NCBI GenBank assembly: GCA_003220315.1
Contig: QHSA01000146.1
Location: forward strand, 1-41,427
Origin: Candidatus Rokuibacteriota bacterium
GTDB lineage: Bacteria; Methylomirabilota; Methylomirabilia; Rokubacteriales; CSP1-6
Length of the DNA stretch: 41,427 nucleotides
Direction: 5' to 3'
How positions within the stretch are numbered: the stretch's first letter is position 1; each line of letters opens with the position of its first letter. The notes beneath the pieces were generated by a model, which saw nothing but the letters and a program-made list of their open reading frames with translations, made no database searches and was not told the origin of the DNA. This document shows positions 32,347-40,983 of the stretch, in pieces. The position numbers were made by a program, and so were the translations under genes.

Positions 32347-34026
32347 ATGGCAGGCGAGTACGCGTTCGTCATGAGGGACCTGCGCAAGGTCGTCCCGCCC
32401 AAGCGGGAGATCCTGCGCGGCATCCGGCTGTCATTCTTCCACGGGGCCAAGATCGGCGTCCTCGGGGCGAACGGCGCGGGGAAGTCGACGCTGCTCCGGA
32501 TCATGGCCGGCGTCGACCGGGACTTCCTCGGCGAGGCGTTTCCGGCCGAGGGGCTCCGGATCGGCTACCTTCAGCAGGAGCCCCAGCTCGACCCGGGGAA
32601 GGACGTGCGAGGCAATATCGAGGAGGGTGTGGCGGGGACGCGCGCGCTCCTCACGCGCTTCGAAGAGGTGAGCGCGAGGCTCGGCGAGCCGCTCGAGGCC
32701 GACGAGATCGAGAAGCTCCTCGCCGAGCAGGCGCGCCTGCAAGACGCGATCGACGCGGCGAACGCGTGGGACCTGGACCGGACGGTCGAGCTCGCCATGG
32801 ACGCGCTCCGGGTGCCGCCGGGCGACATGGACGTGACGAAGATCTCGGGCGGTGAGCGCCGGCGGGTCGCGCTCTGCCGCCTCCTCCTCGCGCGCCCCGA
32901 CATGCTGCTCCTCGACGAGCCGACGAACCATCTCGACGCGGAATCCGTGGCGTGGCTCGAGCGCTTCCTCAAGGAGTACCCCGGGACGGTCGTGGCGATC
33001 ACCCACGATCGGTACTTCCTCGACAATGTCGCGGGCTGGATCCTCGAGCTCGACCGGGGTCAGGGGATCCCGTGGGAGGGCAACTACTCGTCCTGGCTCG
33101 AGCAGAAAGGCCGGCGCCTGGAGCAAGAGGAGAAAGCGGACCTGGCGCGGCGGCGCACGCTCGAGCGCGAGCTCGAGTGGGTGCGGATGGCGCCGCGCGC
33201 CCGCCAGGCCAAGAGCAAAGCGCGCCTCAGCAACTACGAAGCGCTCCTTGCCGAGTCCTCCGCCGAGCGCGCCGCCGCGCTCGAGATCGCGATCCCGCCG
33301 GGACCCCGGCTCGGCGACCTGGTCGTCGAGGCCGACCACGTGACGAAGGCCTACGGCGACCGCGTGCTGGTCGACGATCTCTCGTTCAAGCTCCCCCGGG
33401 GCGGGATCGTTGGCGTCATCGGACCGAACGGTGCCGGCAAGACGACACTCTTCGGCATGATCACCGGCCGGGAGAAGCCCGACGCGGGCGCGCTCCGGGT
33501 CGGCGAGACCGTGAGGCTCGCGTATGTGGACCAGAGCCGCGACGCGCTCGATCCCGCGAAGACCGTCTGGGAGGCGATCGGGGGCGGCGCCGACACGCTG
33601 ACGCTCGGCAGCCGGACGGTGCCCTCGCGCGCCTACGTCGCTTCGTTCAACTTCCGGGGGAGCGACCAGCAGAAACGCGTGGCCGACCTCTCAGGGGGCG
33701 AGCGCAACCGGCTGCACCTCGCCACCGTGCTCCGGAGCGGCGCGAACCTCCTGCTGCTCGACGAGCCGACGAACGACCTCGACGTGGACACCCTGCGCGC
33801 GCTCGAGGACGCCCTGCTCGACTTCGCCGGATGCGCGGTGGTGATCAGCCACGACCGCTGGTTCCTCGACCGGATCGCCACGCACATCCTGGCCTTCGAG
33901 GACGAGGGGCGGGTCGTCTGGGTCGAGGGCAGCTACGCGGACTACGAGGCCGACCGGAAGAAGCGCCTCGGCGCCGAGGCCGAGCGCCCCCACCGCCTGC
34001 GCGGGAAGCGGCTCAGGCCGGCCTGA
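32347..34026 (+). CDS. ettA: Energy-dependent translational throttle protein EttA (ABC-F ATPase)
   Basis: This 559-aa protein with two ATPase cassettes has the same length as E. coli EttA (555 aa). It has Walker A GANGAGKS at 40, a first signature ISGGERRR with DEPTNHLD, the charged interdomain linker (about 240-300), a second Walker A GPNGAGKT at 359, LSGGERN and [10 protein letters not shown]. The arm region and linker pattern [11 protein letters not shown] fit EttA rather than other ABC-F types. It binds the ribosomal E site and gates the first elongation steps according to ATP/ADP. ATG 32347 follows the preceding stop without a gap. Its 3' end overlaps the convergent minus-strand gene by 14 nt. 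Confidence 0.95.
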   Translation: MAGEYAFVMRDLRKVVPPKREILRGIRLSFFHGAKIGVLGANGAGKSTLLRIMAGVDRDFLGEAFPAEGLRIGYLQQEPQLDPGKDVRGNIEEGVAGTRALLTRFEEVSARLGEPLEADEIEKLLAEQARLQDAIDAANAWDLDRTVELAMDALRVPPGDMDVTKISGGERRRVALCRLLLARPDMLLLDEPTNHLDAESVAWLERFLKEYPGTVVAITHDRYFLDNVAGWILELDRGQGIPWEGNYSSWLEQKGRRLEQEEKADLARRRTLERELEWVRMAPRARQAKSKARLSNYEALLAESSAERAAALEIAIPPGPRLGDLVVEADHVTKAYGDRVLVDDLSFKLPRGGIVGVIGPNGAGKTTLFGMITGREKPDAGALRVGETVRLAYVDQSRDALDPAKTVWEAIGGGADTLTLGSRTVPSRAYVASFNFRGSDQQKRVADLSGGERNRLHLATVLRSGANLLLLDEPTNDLDVDTLRALEDALLDFAGCAVVISHDRWFLDRIATHILAFEDEGRVVWVEGSYADYEADRKKRLGAEAERPHRLRGKRLRPA

Positions 34027-34028
34027 GC
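34011..34028. other. Perfect 18-bp palindrome spanning two convergent stop codons
   Basis: GCTCAGGCC followed by its exact complement GGCCTGAGC contains the TGA of ettA (34024-34026) and, on the other strand, the TGA of the convergent gene (34013-34015). Because of the symmetry both proteins end in LRPA. There is no T-run, so intrinsic termination is weak at best. Confidence 0.9.
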
Positions 34029-34678
34029 GGGCTCCGCGCGTCGATCAGCACGTTCTCCCCTCCGCGACGCACGTGGCGGAGACGGACCTCCCCGAAGCGC
34101 GCGCGGAGCACCCGAGCCAGGCCGCGTATCCCGGCGCGGCGGTGGCGGTTGACCACGAGCGCCCCGCGCGGCGCCACGAGCGGTGCGAGCCCGAGCGCCA
34201 GCGCCGCGGCCCGCTCCGGGGTGTCGCCGTACGCAGCGTCTTCCATGACGAAGTCGAACCGCCGGCGCTCGCGCGCGAGCCCGCGCACGGCCACCGTCGC
34301 CTCGGCGCAGAGGATCTCCAGCGGCCCCGCGCGCTCGAGGCCGAACCAGTCGCCCGCGACCCGCACGATCGCCGGATCGCGCTCGATCACCGTGATCAGG
34401 CGCGGGCGGGCCAGGGACTGCAGGAGGTGAATCTGGGTGCCCCCACCGAGCCCGACCAGCAGCACCGACGGGTGCCGTGGCAGCGCGATCACGGAGAGGG
34501 CGCGCCACCAGTATTCACGGCGCACCCGTGACCAGTCACCGTCGAGCGGGTAGACGGAAAGGATCTCGCCGTTGACGACGAGCCGGCGCTCGGCCCGGTA
34601 GTCGACGACGCGAATCCGCCCCGAGACGCGCGAGGCGGTTTCGAAGACCGTGCGGCTCCGCCGCCGTCTTCGAGCCAC
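34013..34678 (-). CDS. Spermidine-synthase-like methyltransferase-fold protein
   Basis: This 221-aa protein resembles the catalytic half of spermidine synthases. Segments seen are [25 protein letters not shown] (nucleotide-binding loop), [15 protein letters not shown] (acidic residue after strand 2), and [15 protein letters not shown] where true spermidine synthases have a D-rich YD motif. The polyamine residues are not fully kept, so it may be one of the many spermidine-synthase-like proteins of unknown activity. GTG 34678, 11 nt after the SDR stop on this strand, is chosen because longer frames run into the SDR gene. The Arg-rich N-terminus (ARRRRRSR) is unusual. Confidence 0.83.
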   Translation of the reverse strand: MARRRRRSRTVFETASRVSGRIRVVDYRAERRLVVNGEILSVYPLDGDWSRVRREYWWRALSVIALPRHPSVLLVGLGGGTQIHLLQSLARPRLITVIERDPAIVRVAGDWFGLERAGPLEILCAEATVAVRGLARERRRFDFVMEDAAYGDTPERAAALALGLAPLVAPRGALVVNRHRRAGIRGLARVLRARFGEVRLRHVRRGGENVLIDARSPLRPA

Positions 34679-34689
34679 TCGGGTCGGCG

Positions 34690-35457
34690 CTAGCGCGGCG
34701 CCATGCGGATCGCGCCGTCGAGGCGGATCGTCTCGCCGTTCAGCATCGCGTTCTCGACGATGTGGCACACGAGCGCGGCGAACTCACCCGCCCGCCCGAG
34801 GCGCTGGGGGAACGGGACCTGCTTGGCGAGTGATTGGCGCACGGGCTCGGGCAGGGTCCCGAGGAGCGGCGTGTCGAAGATGCCCGGGGCGATCGTCACG
34901 ACGCGGATCCCGAGCTCAGCGAGGTCGCGCGCGACCGGCAGCGTCATCCCGACGATCCCGCCCTTCGACGCCGAATAGGCCGCCTGCCCGATCTGGCCGT
35001 CGAAGGCGGCGACCGACGCGGTGTTGACGACGACGCCGCGCTCGCCGTCGGGTCCGGGCGCGCCCTTCGCCATGATCGCGGCCGCGAGACGGATGCAGTT
35101 GAACGTGCCGATGAGGTTCACCTGGATGACGCGGGAGAACTCCTCGAGCTTCGCCGGGCCCGCCTTGCCCACGGTCTTCATCGCCGTGCCGATGCCTGCG
35201 CAGTTGACGAGGACGTTGAGGGAGCCAAAGCGACTCACCGCGGTGTTGAGGGCGGCATCCACGTCCTCGGCCCTCGTCACGTCGGCCGCCGTGAAGAGGG
35301 CAGAGGGGCCGAGCGTCTTCGCGACGTCGGCGCCGGCGGACGCCGGCCGGTCCAGGAGCGCCACGCGGCCGCCCGCTGCGACGAGGCGCTCGGCGGTGGC
35401 GCGCCCGAGCCCGGAGGCGCCGCCGGTCACCACTGCATTCACGTTGCGAAGCTCCAT
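34690..35457 (-). CDS. SDR-family oxidoreductase, 3-hydroxyacyl-CoA dehydrogenase type II-like
   Basis: This 255-aa short-chain dehydrogenase has TGGASGLG at about 11-18, D in LLDRPAS (NAD-type), NCAGIG, and YSASKGG with the catalytic Tyr-Lys pair. The long insert [20 protein letters not shown] and the ending [15 protein letters not shown] match the HSD17B10/FabG-like 3-hydroxyacyl-CoA dehydrogenases acting in beta-oxidation of fatty or branched-chain acyl-CoAs. The ATG at 35457 has a strong GAGGAGGG on the minus strand. It is transcribed with the spermidine-synthase-like gene. The imu operon diverges from it. Confidence 0.94.
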   Translation of the reverse strand: MELRNVNAVVTGGASGLGRATAERLVAAGGRVALLDRPASAGADVAKTLGPSALFTAADVTRAEDVDAALNTAVSRFGSLNVLVNCAGIGTAMKTVGKAGPAKLEEFSRVIQVNLIGTFNCIRLAAAIMAKGAPGPDGERGVVVNTASVAAFDGQIGQAAYSASKGGIVGMTLPVARDLAELGIRVVTIAPGIFDTPLLGTLPEPVRQSLAKQVPFPQRLGRAGEFAALVCHIVENAMLNGETIRLDGAIRMAPR

Positions 35458-35536
35458 GGGTCCCTCCTCGGGCGCCATTCTAGCAGCCGCCCAGGATGTT
35501 GTGGCTCCCCGCCGGCCCACCCCCACATCTGCCGTC

Positions 35537-35565
35537 TTGTCTGATACTCGTCATGTGATTAGGAT
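35537..35565 (+). promoter_or_regulatory. Sigma-70-type promoter of the imu operon
   Basis: TTGTCT (35537-35542), a 17-bp spacer and TAGGAT (35560-35565) lie just before imuA. Transcription would start around 35572, only about 5 nt before the ATG, so the message may be nearly leaderless. I saw no recognisable LexA/SOS box in the 119-bp gap, although LexA sites vary widely between phyla. Confidence 0.5.
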
Positions 35566-35576
35566 TTGCATCCACC

Positions 35577-36134
35577 ATGGAAGACGTGGCGTGGGTCCGC
35601 CGCGGCGAGATCACGGAGATCGTCGGCCGCCCCTCGTCCGGTCGCACGAGCCTCTTTACAGCCTGCCTGCGCGCCGTCACGCGTCGGGGAGCGATCGCCG
35701 CCCTCGTCGACGCCGACCAGACGTTCGATCCCGCCTCCGCCACGCGAGCGGGGGTGGATCTTCGGTGCCTCCTCTGGGTGCGCTGCGGTGGCCGTCGTGA
35801 CCTGGCGCTCCGTGCCGCCGACCTGCTCGTCCGCTGTCCGGGATTCGCGCTGATCGGGCTCGATCTCGGCGAAGCGCCGCCGCGCCTGCCGTTGACCCTG
35901 GCGTTCCGTCTGAAGTTCGCCGTCGAGCGGACGGAGACGGCGCTGCTGATCGTCAGTCGCCGGCGCGTCACCGGATCGGGGGCGTCGCTCGTGGTCGAGA
36001 CCGAGCGGAAGGCGATCGCCTGGGTCGGCCCGGGCCCGGTGCCCACGCGCCTGGCGGCCGCGCGCACGAGCGCACGGGTGCTGCGCGCGCGCCGGCCGCC
36101 CGCGGCGTTGCCGCCCGAGTGGTGGAGCGCGTGA
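35577..36134 (+). CDS. imuA: ImuA-like protein (RecA-fold accessory factor of the mutasome)
   Basis: This 185-aa protein resembles a shortened RecA/SulA core. GEITEIVGRPSSGRTSLF near residue 10 is a Walker-A-like loop, and the later LLWVRCGG, FALIGLDLG and FAVERTETALLIVSRR are the parts seen in ImuA proteins. Position is decisive: it is followed with a 4-nt overlap by imuB and then dnaE2, the standard damage-induced mutagenesis cassette. ImuA helps load the error-prone polymerase at lesions. The ATG is at 35577 without a ribosome-binding site, consistent with the near-leaderless promoter. Confidence 0.85.
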   Translation: MEDVAWVRRGEITEIVGRPSSGRTSLFTACLRAVTRRGAIAALVDADQTFDPASATRAGVDLRCLLWVRCGGRRDLALRAADLLVRCPGFALIGLDLGEAPPRLPLTLAFRLKFAVERTETALLIVSRRRVTGSGASLVVETERKAIAWVGPGPVPTRLAAARTSARVLRARRPPAALPPEWWSA

Positions 36135-37630
36135 GCCGGTTCGCCTGCCTGTGGGTGGAGTGCTTCGTCGCCGCCGCCGTGGAGCGCTCCGAGCCCGCGC
36201 TCCGCGCCGCGCCGCTGGCGGTCGTCGCCCCCGCGCCGTCGGTCACGCGGGTGGTCGACGCGAACCCCGCCGCGCGCGAGTACGGAGTGCGCGCGGGGGT
36301 GACGGAGACCGAGGCGCGCGCTCGGTGTCCGACGCTGGTGAGCCGACCGTTCGTCCGCGAGCACGTCGCGGCGGCGCGCCACGCGCTGCTCGAGGCGGCG
36401 CTCGGCGTGTCGCCGCGTGTCGAGGACGGAGGCGCGGGACTCGTCTACGTCGACGCGGCCGGGCTCACGTGGCTCCACGGCGACCCCGCCGCGGTCGGCC
36501 GACGGCTGGTGAGCCAGGCGCGGGGCGTGGGGTTCCCCGGCTGCCGCGTCGCCCTCGCGGGGAGCCGCACGGCCGCCCGTGTCGCGGCGGTGCGCGCAGC
36601 GGAGCCGGTGATGGTCGTCCCGCCGGGCGCGGAGCGCGCCGCGCTCGCGGGCGCCCCGCTCGCCGCGCTTGATCTCGCCCCGGATCTCGTGGCGACGCTC
36701 GAGGGCTGGGGCGTGCGGACCCTCGGCGAGCTCGCGGCGTTGCCGCGCGACGGCCTGGCCGTGCGGCTCGGACCGGCCGGCCTCCGCGCCCACGACCTGG
36801 CGCTCGGTCATGACCGCGACCCGTTCTGCGCCTGGACGCCGCCCCCGTTCTGGGACGAAGCGCAGGGACTCGAGTGGGAGATCGACTCGCTCGGCGCCCT
36901 CGCGGTCGTCCTCGACGCCGTGCTCGGGCGGCTCTGCGCGCGGCTCGTGGCCGCGTCCCTCGCGGCGGACGCCCTCGACGTCCGCCTCGAGCTCGCCTCG
37001 GGCGGCCATCACGCGCGCGCCGTCGCCCTCGCCGTCCCGATGTGCGAGGTGAAGCCGATGCTCGCGCTGCTGACCCTCGATCTCGAGGCTCACCCGCCGG
37101 CCGCCGCGGTCACGCGTGTGACGGTGAGCGCCCACCCGGTCCGGGCGCGGGCGGGGCAGGGCGGGTTGTGGCAGCCACCCGCGCCGCGGCTGCGCGATCT
37201 CGTCGCCGTGCTCGCGCGCCTCGCGGCGCTCGTCGGCCCCGACAACGTCGGCTCACCGCGTCTCGACGACTCTCACCGCCCCGACGCCTACGCGCTGACG
37301 GCGTTCGCGCCGCCCGACGAGCCCGGTGGCGCGGGCGGGGGGCGGACCCCGCGACCGGACCCGCCCCTTTCCGACGCGCACCGACTCGTCTTACGTCGCG
37401 TGCGGCCGGCGAGACGTGTGGCCGTCGCGACGGACGACGAGCGCCCGTCGCGGGTGGACGGCCAGTGCGTCGTCGGGTGCGCCGGGCCCTGGCGCGCGTC
37501 GGGGGCGTGGTGGGACGTGCAGGCGTGGGCGCGGGACGAATGGGACGTGGCGCTCGGCGATGGCACGCTCTGCCGGCTCGCCCGCGATCTCACGACCGAC
37601 GGCTGGTCCCTCGATGGTGTGTACGACTGA
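36131..37630 (+). CDS. imuB: ImuB, Y-family polymerase homologue (mutasome adaptor)
   Basis: This 499-aa Y-family DNA polymerase relative has the conserved opening FACLWVECFVAAAVE, VTRVVDANPAAREYGVRAGV, a fingers/palm remnant VYVDAAGLTWLHG, and the helix-hairpin-helix region GWGVRTLGELAALP. The catalytic acidic residues of active Y-family polymerases (DxD near the N-terminus and DE in the palm) are not present, as is usual for ImuB. ImuB bridges DnaE2, ImuA and the sliding clamp. GTG 36131 overlaps the imuA stop as GTGA; GTG 36119 is an in-frame alternative. dnaE2 follows 16 nt later. Confidence 0.93.
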   Translation: MSRFACLWVECFVAAAVERSEPALRAAPLAVVAPAPSVTRVVDANPAAREYGVRAGVTETEARARCPTLVSRPFVREHVAAARHALLEAALGVSPRVEDGGAGLVYVDAAGLTWLHGDPAAVGRRLVSQARGVGFPGCRVALAGSRTAARVAAVRAAEPVMVVPPGAERAALAGAPLAALDLAPDLVATLEGWGVRTLGELAALPRDGLAVRLGPAGLRAHDLALGHDRDPFCAWTPPPFWDEAQGLEWEIDSLGALAVVLDAVLGRLCARLVAASLAADALDVRLELASGGHHARAVALAVPMCEVKPMLALLTLDLEAHPPAAAVTRVTVSAHPVRARAGQGGLWQPPAPRLRDLVAVLARLAALVGPDNVGSPRLDDSHRPDAYALTAFAPPDEPGGAGGGRTPRPDPPLSDAHRLVLRRVRPARRVAVATDDERPSRVDGQCVVGCAGPWRASGAWWDVQAWARDEWDVALGDGTLCRLARDLTTDGWSLDGVYD

Positions 37631-37646
37631 CTCTGCCGGCTGAGCC

Positions 37647-40600
37647 ATGTTCATCGAGCTGCATGCCCAGTCCGCGTTCTCGTTCCTCGAAGGCGCCGAG
37701 CTGCCCGAGGCCTACGCGGCCGCGGCGGCACGTCTGGGGATGCCCGCCGTGGCACTCTGTGACCGGGACGGGGTGTACGGCGCCCCCCGGTTCACTCGCG
37801 CGGCCCTCGACGCGGGCGTGAAGCCGATCATCGGCAGCGAGATCACACTCACCGACGGCTCGCGACTGCCGCTGCTCGTGGAGGATCGGGAGGGCTATCA
37901 GAACCTCTGCCACCTGATCACGCGGATGAAGCTCGGCGCCGCCAAGGGCTCGGCGGCGGTGACGCTCGCCGAGCTCGCCCCGTACGCCGCCGGCCTCGTG
38001 TGTCTCACCGGCGGCGCGTACGGGCCGCTCGCGCTGCGGCTCGACGCCGGCGATGTGGCGGGCGCGCGCGGCGCCCTGGAGCGACTCGTCACGATCTTCG
38101 GCAGGTCGAGCTGCTACGTGGAGGTCCAGCGCCATCTCGAGCGCGAGCAGGAGCGGGTGGTCCAGGGCCTCGTGGCGCTCGCGCGCGCGGCGCATGTCCC
38201 GCTCGTCGCCACGAGCCAGCCGCTCCACGCGCGGCCGGAGGGGAGGCTGCTCGCCGACGTGTTCACGTGCATCCGCGAGAAGACCGACCTCGATCACGCC
38301 GGGCGGCTCCTGGCCGTGAACGGCGAGCGCCGGCTCCGGAGCGACCGGGAGATGACCCGGCTCTTCCACGATCTCCCCGACGCGCTCACCAACACCGGCG
38401 AGCTCGCCCTGCGGCTCGGTTTCACGCTGAAGGACCTCGGGTACCGCTTCCCGGATTTCCCCCTGCCGCCCGGCCAGACGCCGCTCGCGCACTTGCGCGA
38501 GCTGGTGGCGCGTGGCGTGCGCGCGCGCTACGGCACGGGACCGCTCGCCACCCGCGCGCGCTGCCAGGTGGCCCACGAGATCGACGTCATCGGGCGCCTC
38601 GACCTCGCGGGCTACTTCCTGATCGTGTGGGACATCGTCGAGTCCTGCCGCGCGAACGACATCCTCGTGCAAGGGCGCGGCTCGGCGGCCAACAGCGCAG
38701 TCTGCTACGCGCTCGGCATCACGGCGGTCGATCCCGTCGGCATGGAACTCCTGTTCGAGCGGTTCCTCTCCGAGGCGCGCGGCGAGTGGCCCGACATCGA
38801 CCTCGATCTCCCGAGTGGAGCGCGTCGCGAAGCCGTGATCCAGCACGTCTACCAGCGCTACGGGCGCCTCGGCGCCGGGATGACCGCGAACGTGATCACG
38901 TATAGAGGCCGAAGCGCGGCGCGCGAGGTCGGCAAGGCCCTCGGACTGCCCCGCGACATGCAGGATCGGCTCGCCCGGTTCGTGCCCAACTGGGGCTACC
39001 AGGACGCCGCAGACCAACTGACGAAGCATCTCGCGGAGGCGGGCTGCGACACGCGCCACCCGCGCATCCGCTACTTCGCCGCGCTCTGGATGCGGATCCA
39101 GGACCTGCCGCGCCACCTGGGCCAGCACTCGGGCGGGATGGTAATCGCCGCGGGCCGCCTCGACGACGTCGTGCCTCTCGAGCCCGCGACCATGCCGGGA
39201 CGGGTCGTCGTCCAGTGGGACAAGGACGACTGCGCGGGGCTCGGCATCATCAAGATCGACCTGCTCGGGCTCGGGATGATGGCGGTGCTCCAGGACTCGC
39301 TCACGCTCGTCCGCGAGACCGGGCGCGAGGTGGACCTGGGGCACCTGCCGCCCGACGACCCCGCCGTCTACCGGGGCCTCCAGCAGGCGGACACGATCGG
39401 CGTGTTCCAGGTGGAGAGCCGCGCCCAGATGGCGACGCTTCCGCGCATCCGCCCCGAGCGGTTCTACGACCTCGTCGTGCAGGTCGCGATCATCCGCCCG
39501 GGGCCGATCGTGGGTCAGATGGTCCACCCCTACGTTCGCCGGCGGCGCGGGCGGGAGCCCGTCACCTATCCTCACCCGTCCCTGGAGCCAATCCTCAGGC
39601 GCACGCTTGGCGTGCCGCTCTTCCAGGAACAGCTCTTGCGGATGGCGATGGTGGCGGCGGGCTTCACCGCCACCGAGGCCGAGGAGCTCCGGCGCGCGTT
39701 CGGCTTCAAGCGCAGCGAGCGGCTCATGGCCGACGTGGAGACGAAGCTCCGCGCGGGCATGGCGCGCCAGGGTATCCACGGCGCCGCCGCCGAGGAGATC
39801 GTGCACGCGATCACCTCGTTCGCGCTCTATGGTTTTCCCGAGTCGCACGCGTCGAGCTTCGCGCTGCTCGCCTACGCGAGCGCGTATCTCAAGGTCCACC
39901 ACCCGGCGGCATTCTACGCGGCGCTCCTCAACAACCAGCCCATGGGGTTCTACCACCCCGCGACGATCGTCAAGGACGCTCAGCGCCACGGCCTCCGCAT
40001 CCTCCCCGTCGACATCACCCGATCCCGGTGGCTGTGCACTATTGAACAGGGTGCGGGCGCCCGGGCTGTCGCCCGCCCGCACCCCGCCGGAAGCACGGGC
40101 TCGATTGCACTGATGCCCGATCAGAGTTGCGGTCAACCGGCGGTCAGGCTGGGGCTCAGATACGTCAGGGGGCTGCGCGAGGCGGCGGCGCGGGCGATCG
40201 TGCGGGCACGGGAGGCGCAGCCGTTCGCGTCGATCCACGACCTCGCGCGCCGGGCGGGGCTCGCGCGAGACGAGCTCGCGACGCTCGCGGCCGTCGGGGT
40301 GGTGGCGCCGCTGGGGAGGACGCGACGCGCGAGCCTCTGGGAGGCTGCCCTCCGGGACCCCGGGGAGCTCTTCGAGCCGCCGCGCGGCTCAGAGAGCCCA
40401 CTCGCCGAGATGACCGAGGGCGAGCGGCTTGTCGCCGACTACGCGGGGACGGGCGTGACGCTCGGCCGGCATCCGATGGCGATGCGCCGCGCCGAGCTCA
40501 GGCGTCGCGGCGTGCTGAGCGCGCGCGAGCTCGGCGGCGCGGCGAACGAAACGCGCGTCCGGGTGGCGGGCAGCGTCATCGTTCGCCAGCGCCCGGGGAC

Positions 40601-40826
40601 CGCCAAGGGGTTCGTCTTCCTCTCCCTGGAGGACGAGACGGGTATCGCGAACGTGATCGTGACGCCACAGCGCTTCGCGCGCCATCGCCTGACGCTGGTG
40701 ACCGAGCCGTTCCTCCTCGTGGAGGGAATCGTGCAGCAGCAGGACGGCGTCGTCTCGGTTCGCGCGGCCCGGGTCGAGGGCCTCTCGCCGCTCGCCCACA
40801 ACGTGCCCTCCCACGACTTCGGCTGA
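37647..40826 (+). CDS. dnaE2: Error-prone DNA polymerase III alpha-like DnaE2 (ImuC)
   Basis: This 1059-aa C-family polymerase performs translesion synthesis together with ImuA and ImuB. The N-terminal PHP domain starts FIELHAQSAFSFLEG; its metal-binding residues are altered (HAQS instead of HxHS, CDRDG instead of TDHDG). The polymerase active site has D383 and D385 in PDIDLDL and D538 in KIDLLGLGMM. Tandem helix-hairpin-helix motifs and an OB-fold domain (RVRVAGSVIVRQRPGTAKGF) lie near the C-terminus. The length is typical for DnaE2 rather than replicative DnaE1 (about 1160 aa). At about residues 800-828 there is an extra segment with a perfect DNA inverted repeat. Confidence 0.96.
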   Translation: MFIELHAQSAFSFLEGAELPEAYAAAAARLGMPAVALCDRDGVYGAPRFTRAALDAGVKPIIGSEITLTDGSRLPLLVEDREGYQNLCHLITRMKLGAAKGSAAVTLAELAPYAAGLVCLTGGAYGPLALRLDAGDVAGARGALERLVTIFGRSSCYVEVQRHLEREQERVVQGLVALARAAHVPLVATSQPLHARPEGRLLADVFTCIREKTDLDHAGRLLAVNGERRLRSDREMTRLFHDLPDALTNTGELALRLGFTLKDLGYRFPDFPLPPGQTPLAHLRELVARGVRARYGTGPLATRARCQVAHEIDVIGRLDLAGYFLIVWDIVESCRANDILVQGRGSAANSAVCYALGITAVDPVGMELLFERFLSEARGEWPDIDLDLPSGARREAVIQHVYQRYGRLGAGMTANVITYRGRSAAREVGKALGLPRDMQDRLARFVPNWGYQDAADQLTKHLAEAGCDTRHPRIRYFAALWMRIQDLPRHLGQHSGGMVIAAGRLDDVVPLEPATMPGRVVVQWDKDDCAGLGIIKIDLLGLGMMAVLQDSLTLVRETGREVDLGHLPPDDPAVYRGLQQADTIGVFQVESRAQMATLPRIRPERFYDLVVQVAIIRPGPIVGQMVHPYVRRRRGREPVTYPHPSLEPILRRTLGVPLFQEQLLRMAMVAAGFTATEAEELRRAFGFKRSERLMADVETKLRAGMARQGIHGAAAEEIVHAITSFALYGFPESHASSFALLAYASAYLKVHHPAAFYAALLNNQPMGFYHPATIVKDAQRHGLRILPVDITRSRWLCTIEQGAGARAVARPHPAGSTGSIALMPDQSCGQPAVRLGLRYVRGLREAAARAIVRAREAQPFASIHDLARRAGLARDELATLAAVGVVAPLGRTRRASLWEAALRDPGELFEPPRGSESPLAEMTEGERLVADYAGTGVTLGRHPMAMRRAELRRRGVLSARELGGAANETRVRVAGSVIVRQRPGTAKGFVFLSLEDETGIANVIVTPQRFARHRLTLVTEPFLLVEGIVQQQDGVVSVRAARVEGLSPLAHNVPSHDFG
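40049..40084. repeat. Perfect 11-bp inverted repeat inside dnaE2
   Basis: The arms 40049-40059 and 40074-40084 are exact complements around a 14-nt loop. They coincide with a stretch of about 28 codons (AGARAVARPHPAGS ...) between the conserved CTIE and VRLGLRYVRGLRE segments of DnaE2 where homologues, as I recall them, are shorter. Confidence 0.6.
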
Positions 40827-40983
40827 TCCTCTTGCGTCGAGCGCTCGTCCTTGCATCACAGAGCCGCCCCGCTTACGCTGTCGGCCGGGAGCTGGGTCCC
40901 GCGCTGTTCCACATCGAACGGGACACCACCTGTGGTCGAGCGAAGGCACCTCGTGCGCGGACGGCGCGGGGAGGGAGGGTCTC
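40827..40983 (+). promoter_or_regulatory. Gap before the luciferase-like gene
   Basis: 157 bp without a convincing gene. The only clear element is a purine-rich GGGAGGGAGGG just before the ATG at 40984, a strong ribosome-binding site. No promoter hexamers or terminator stand out. Confidence 0.4.

Noticed and set aside
35458-35576. LexA/SOS box before imuA
   Set aside because: No CTGT-N8-ACAG or GAAC-N4-GTTC pattern and no convincing palindrome was found; only ordinary promoter hexamers are visible.
37590-40238. 882-aa open frame on the minus strand opposite dnaE2
   Set aside because: It lies antisense to a clear DnaE2 with active-site motifs; its composition is that of a shadow frame and no motif is present.
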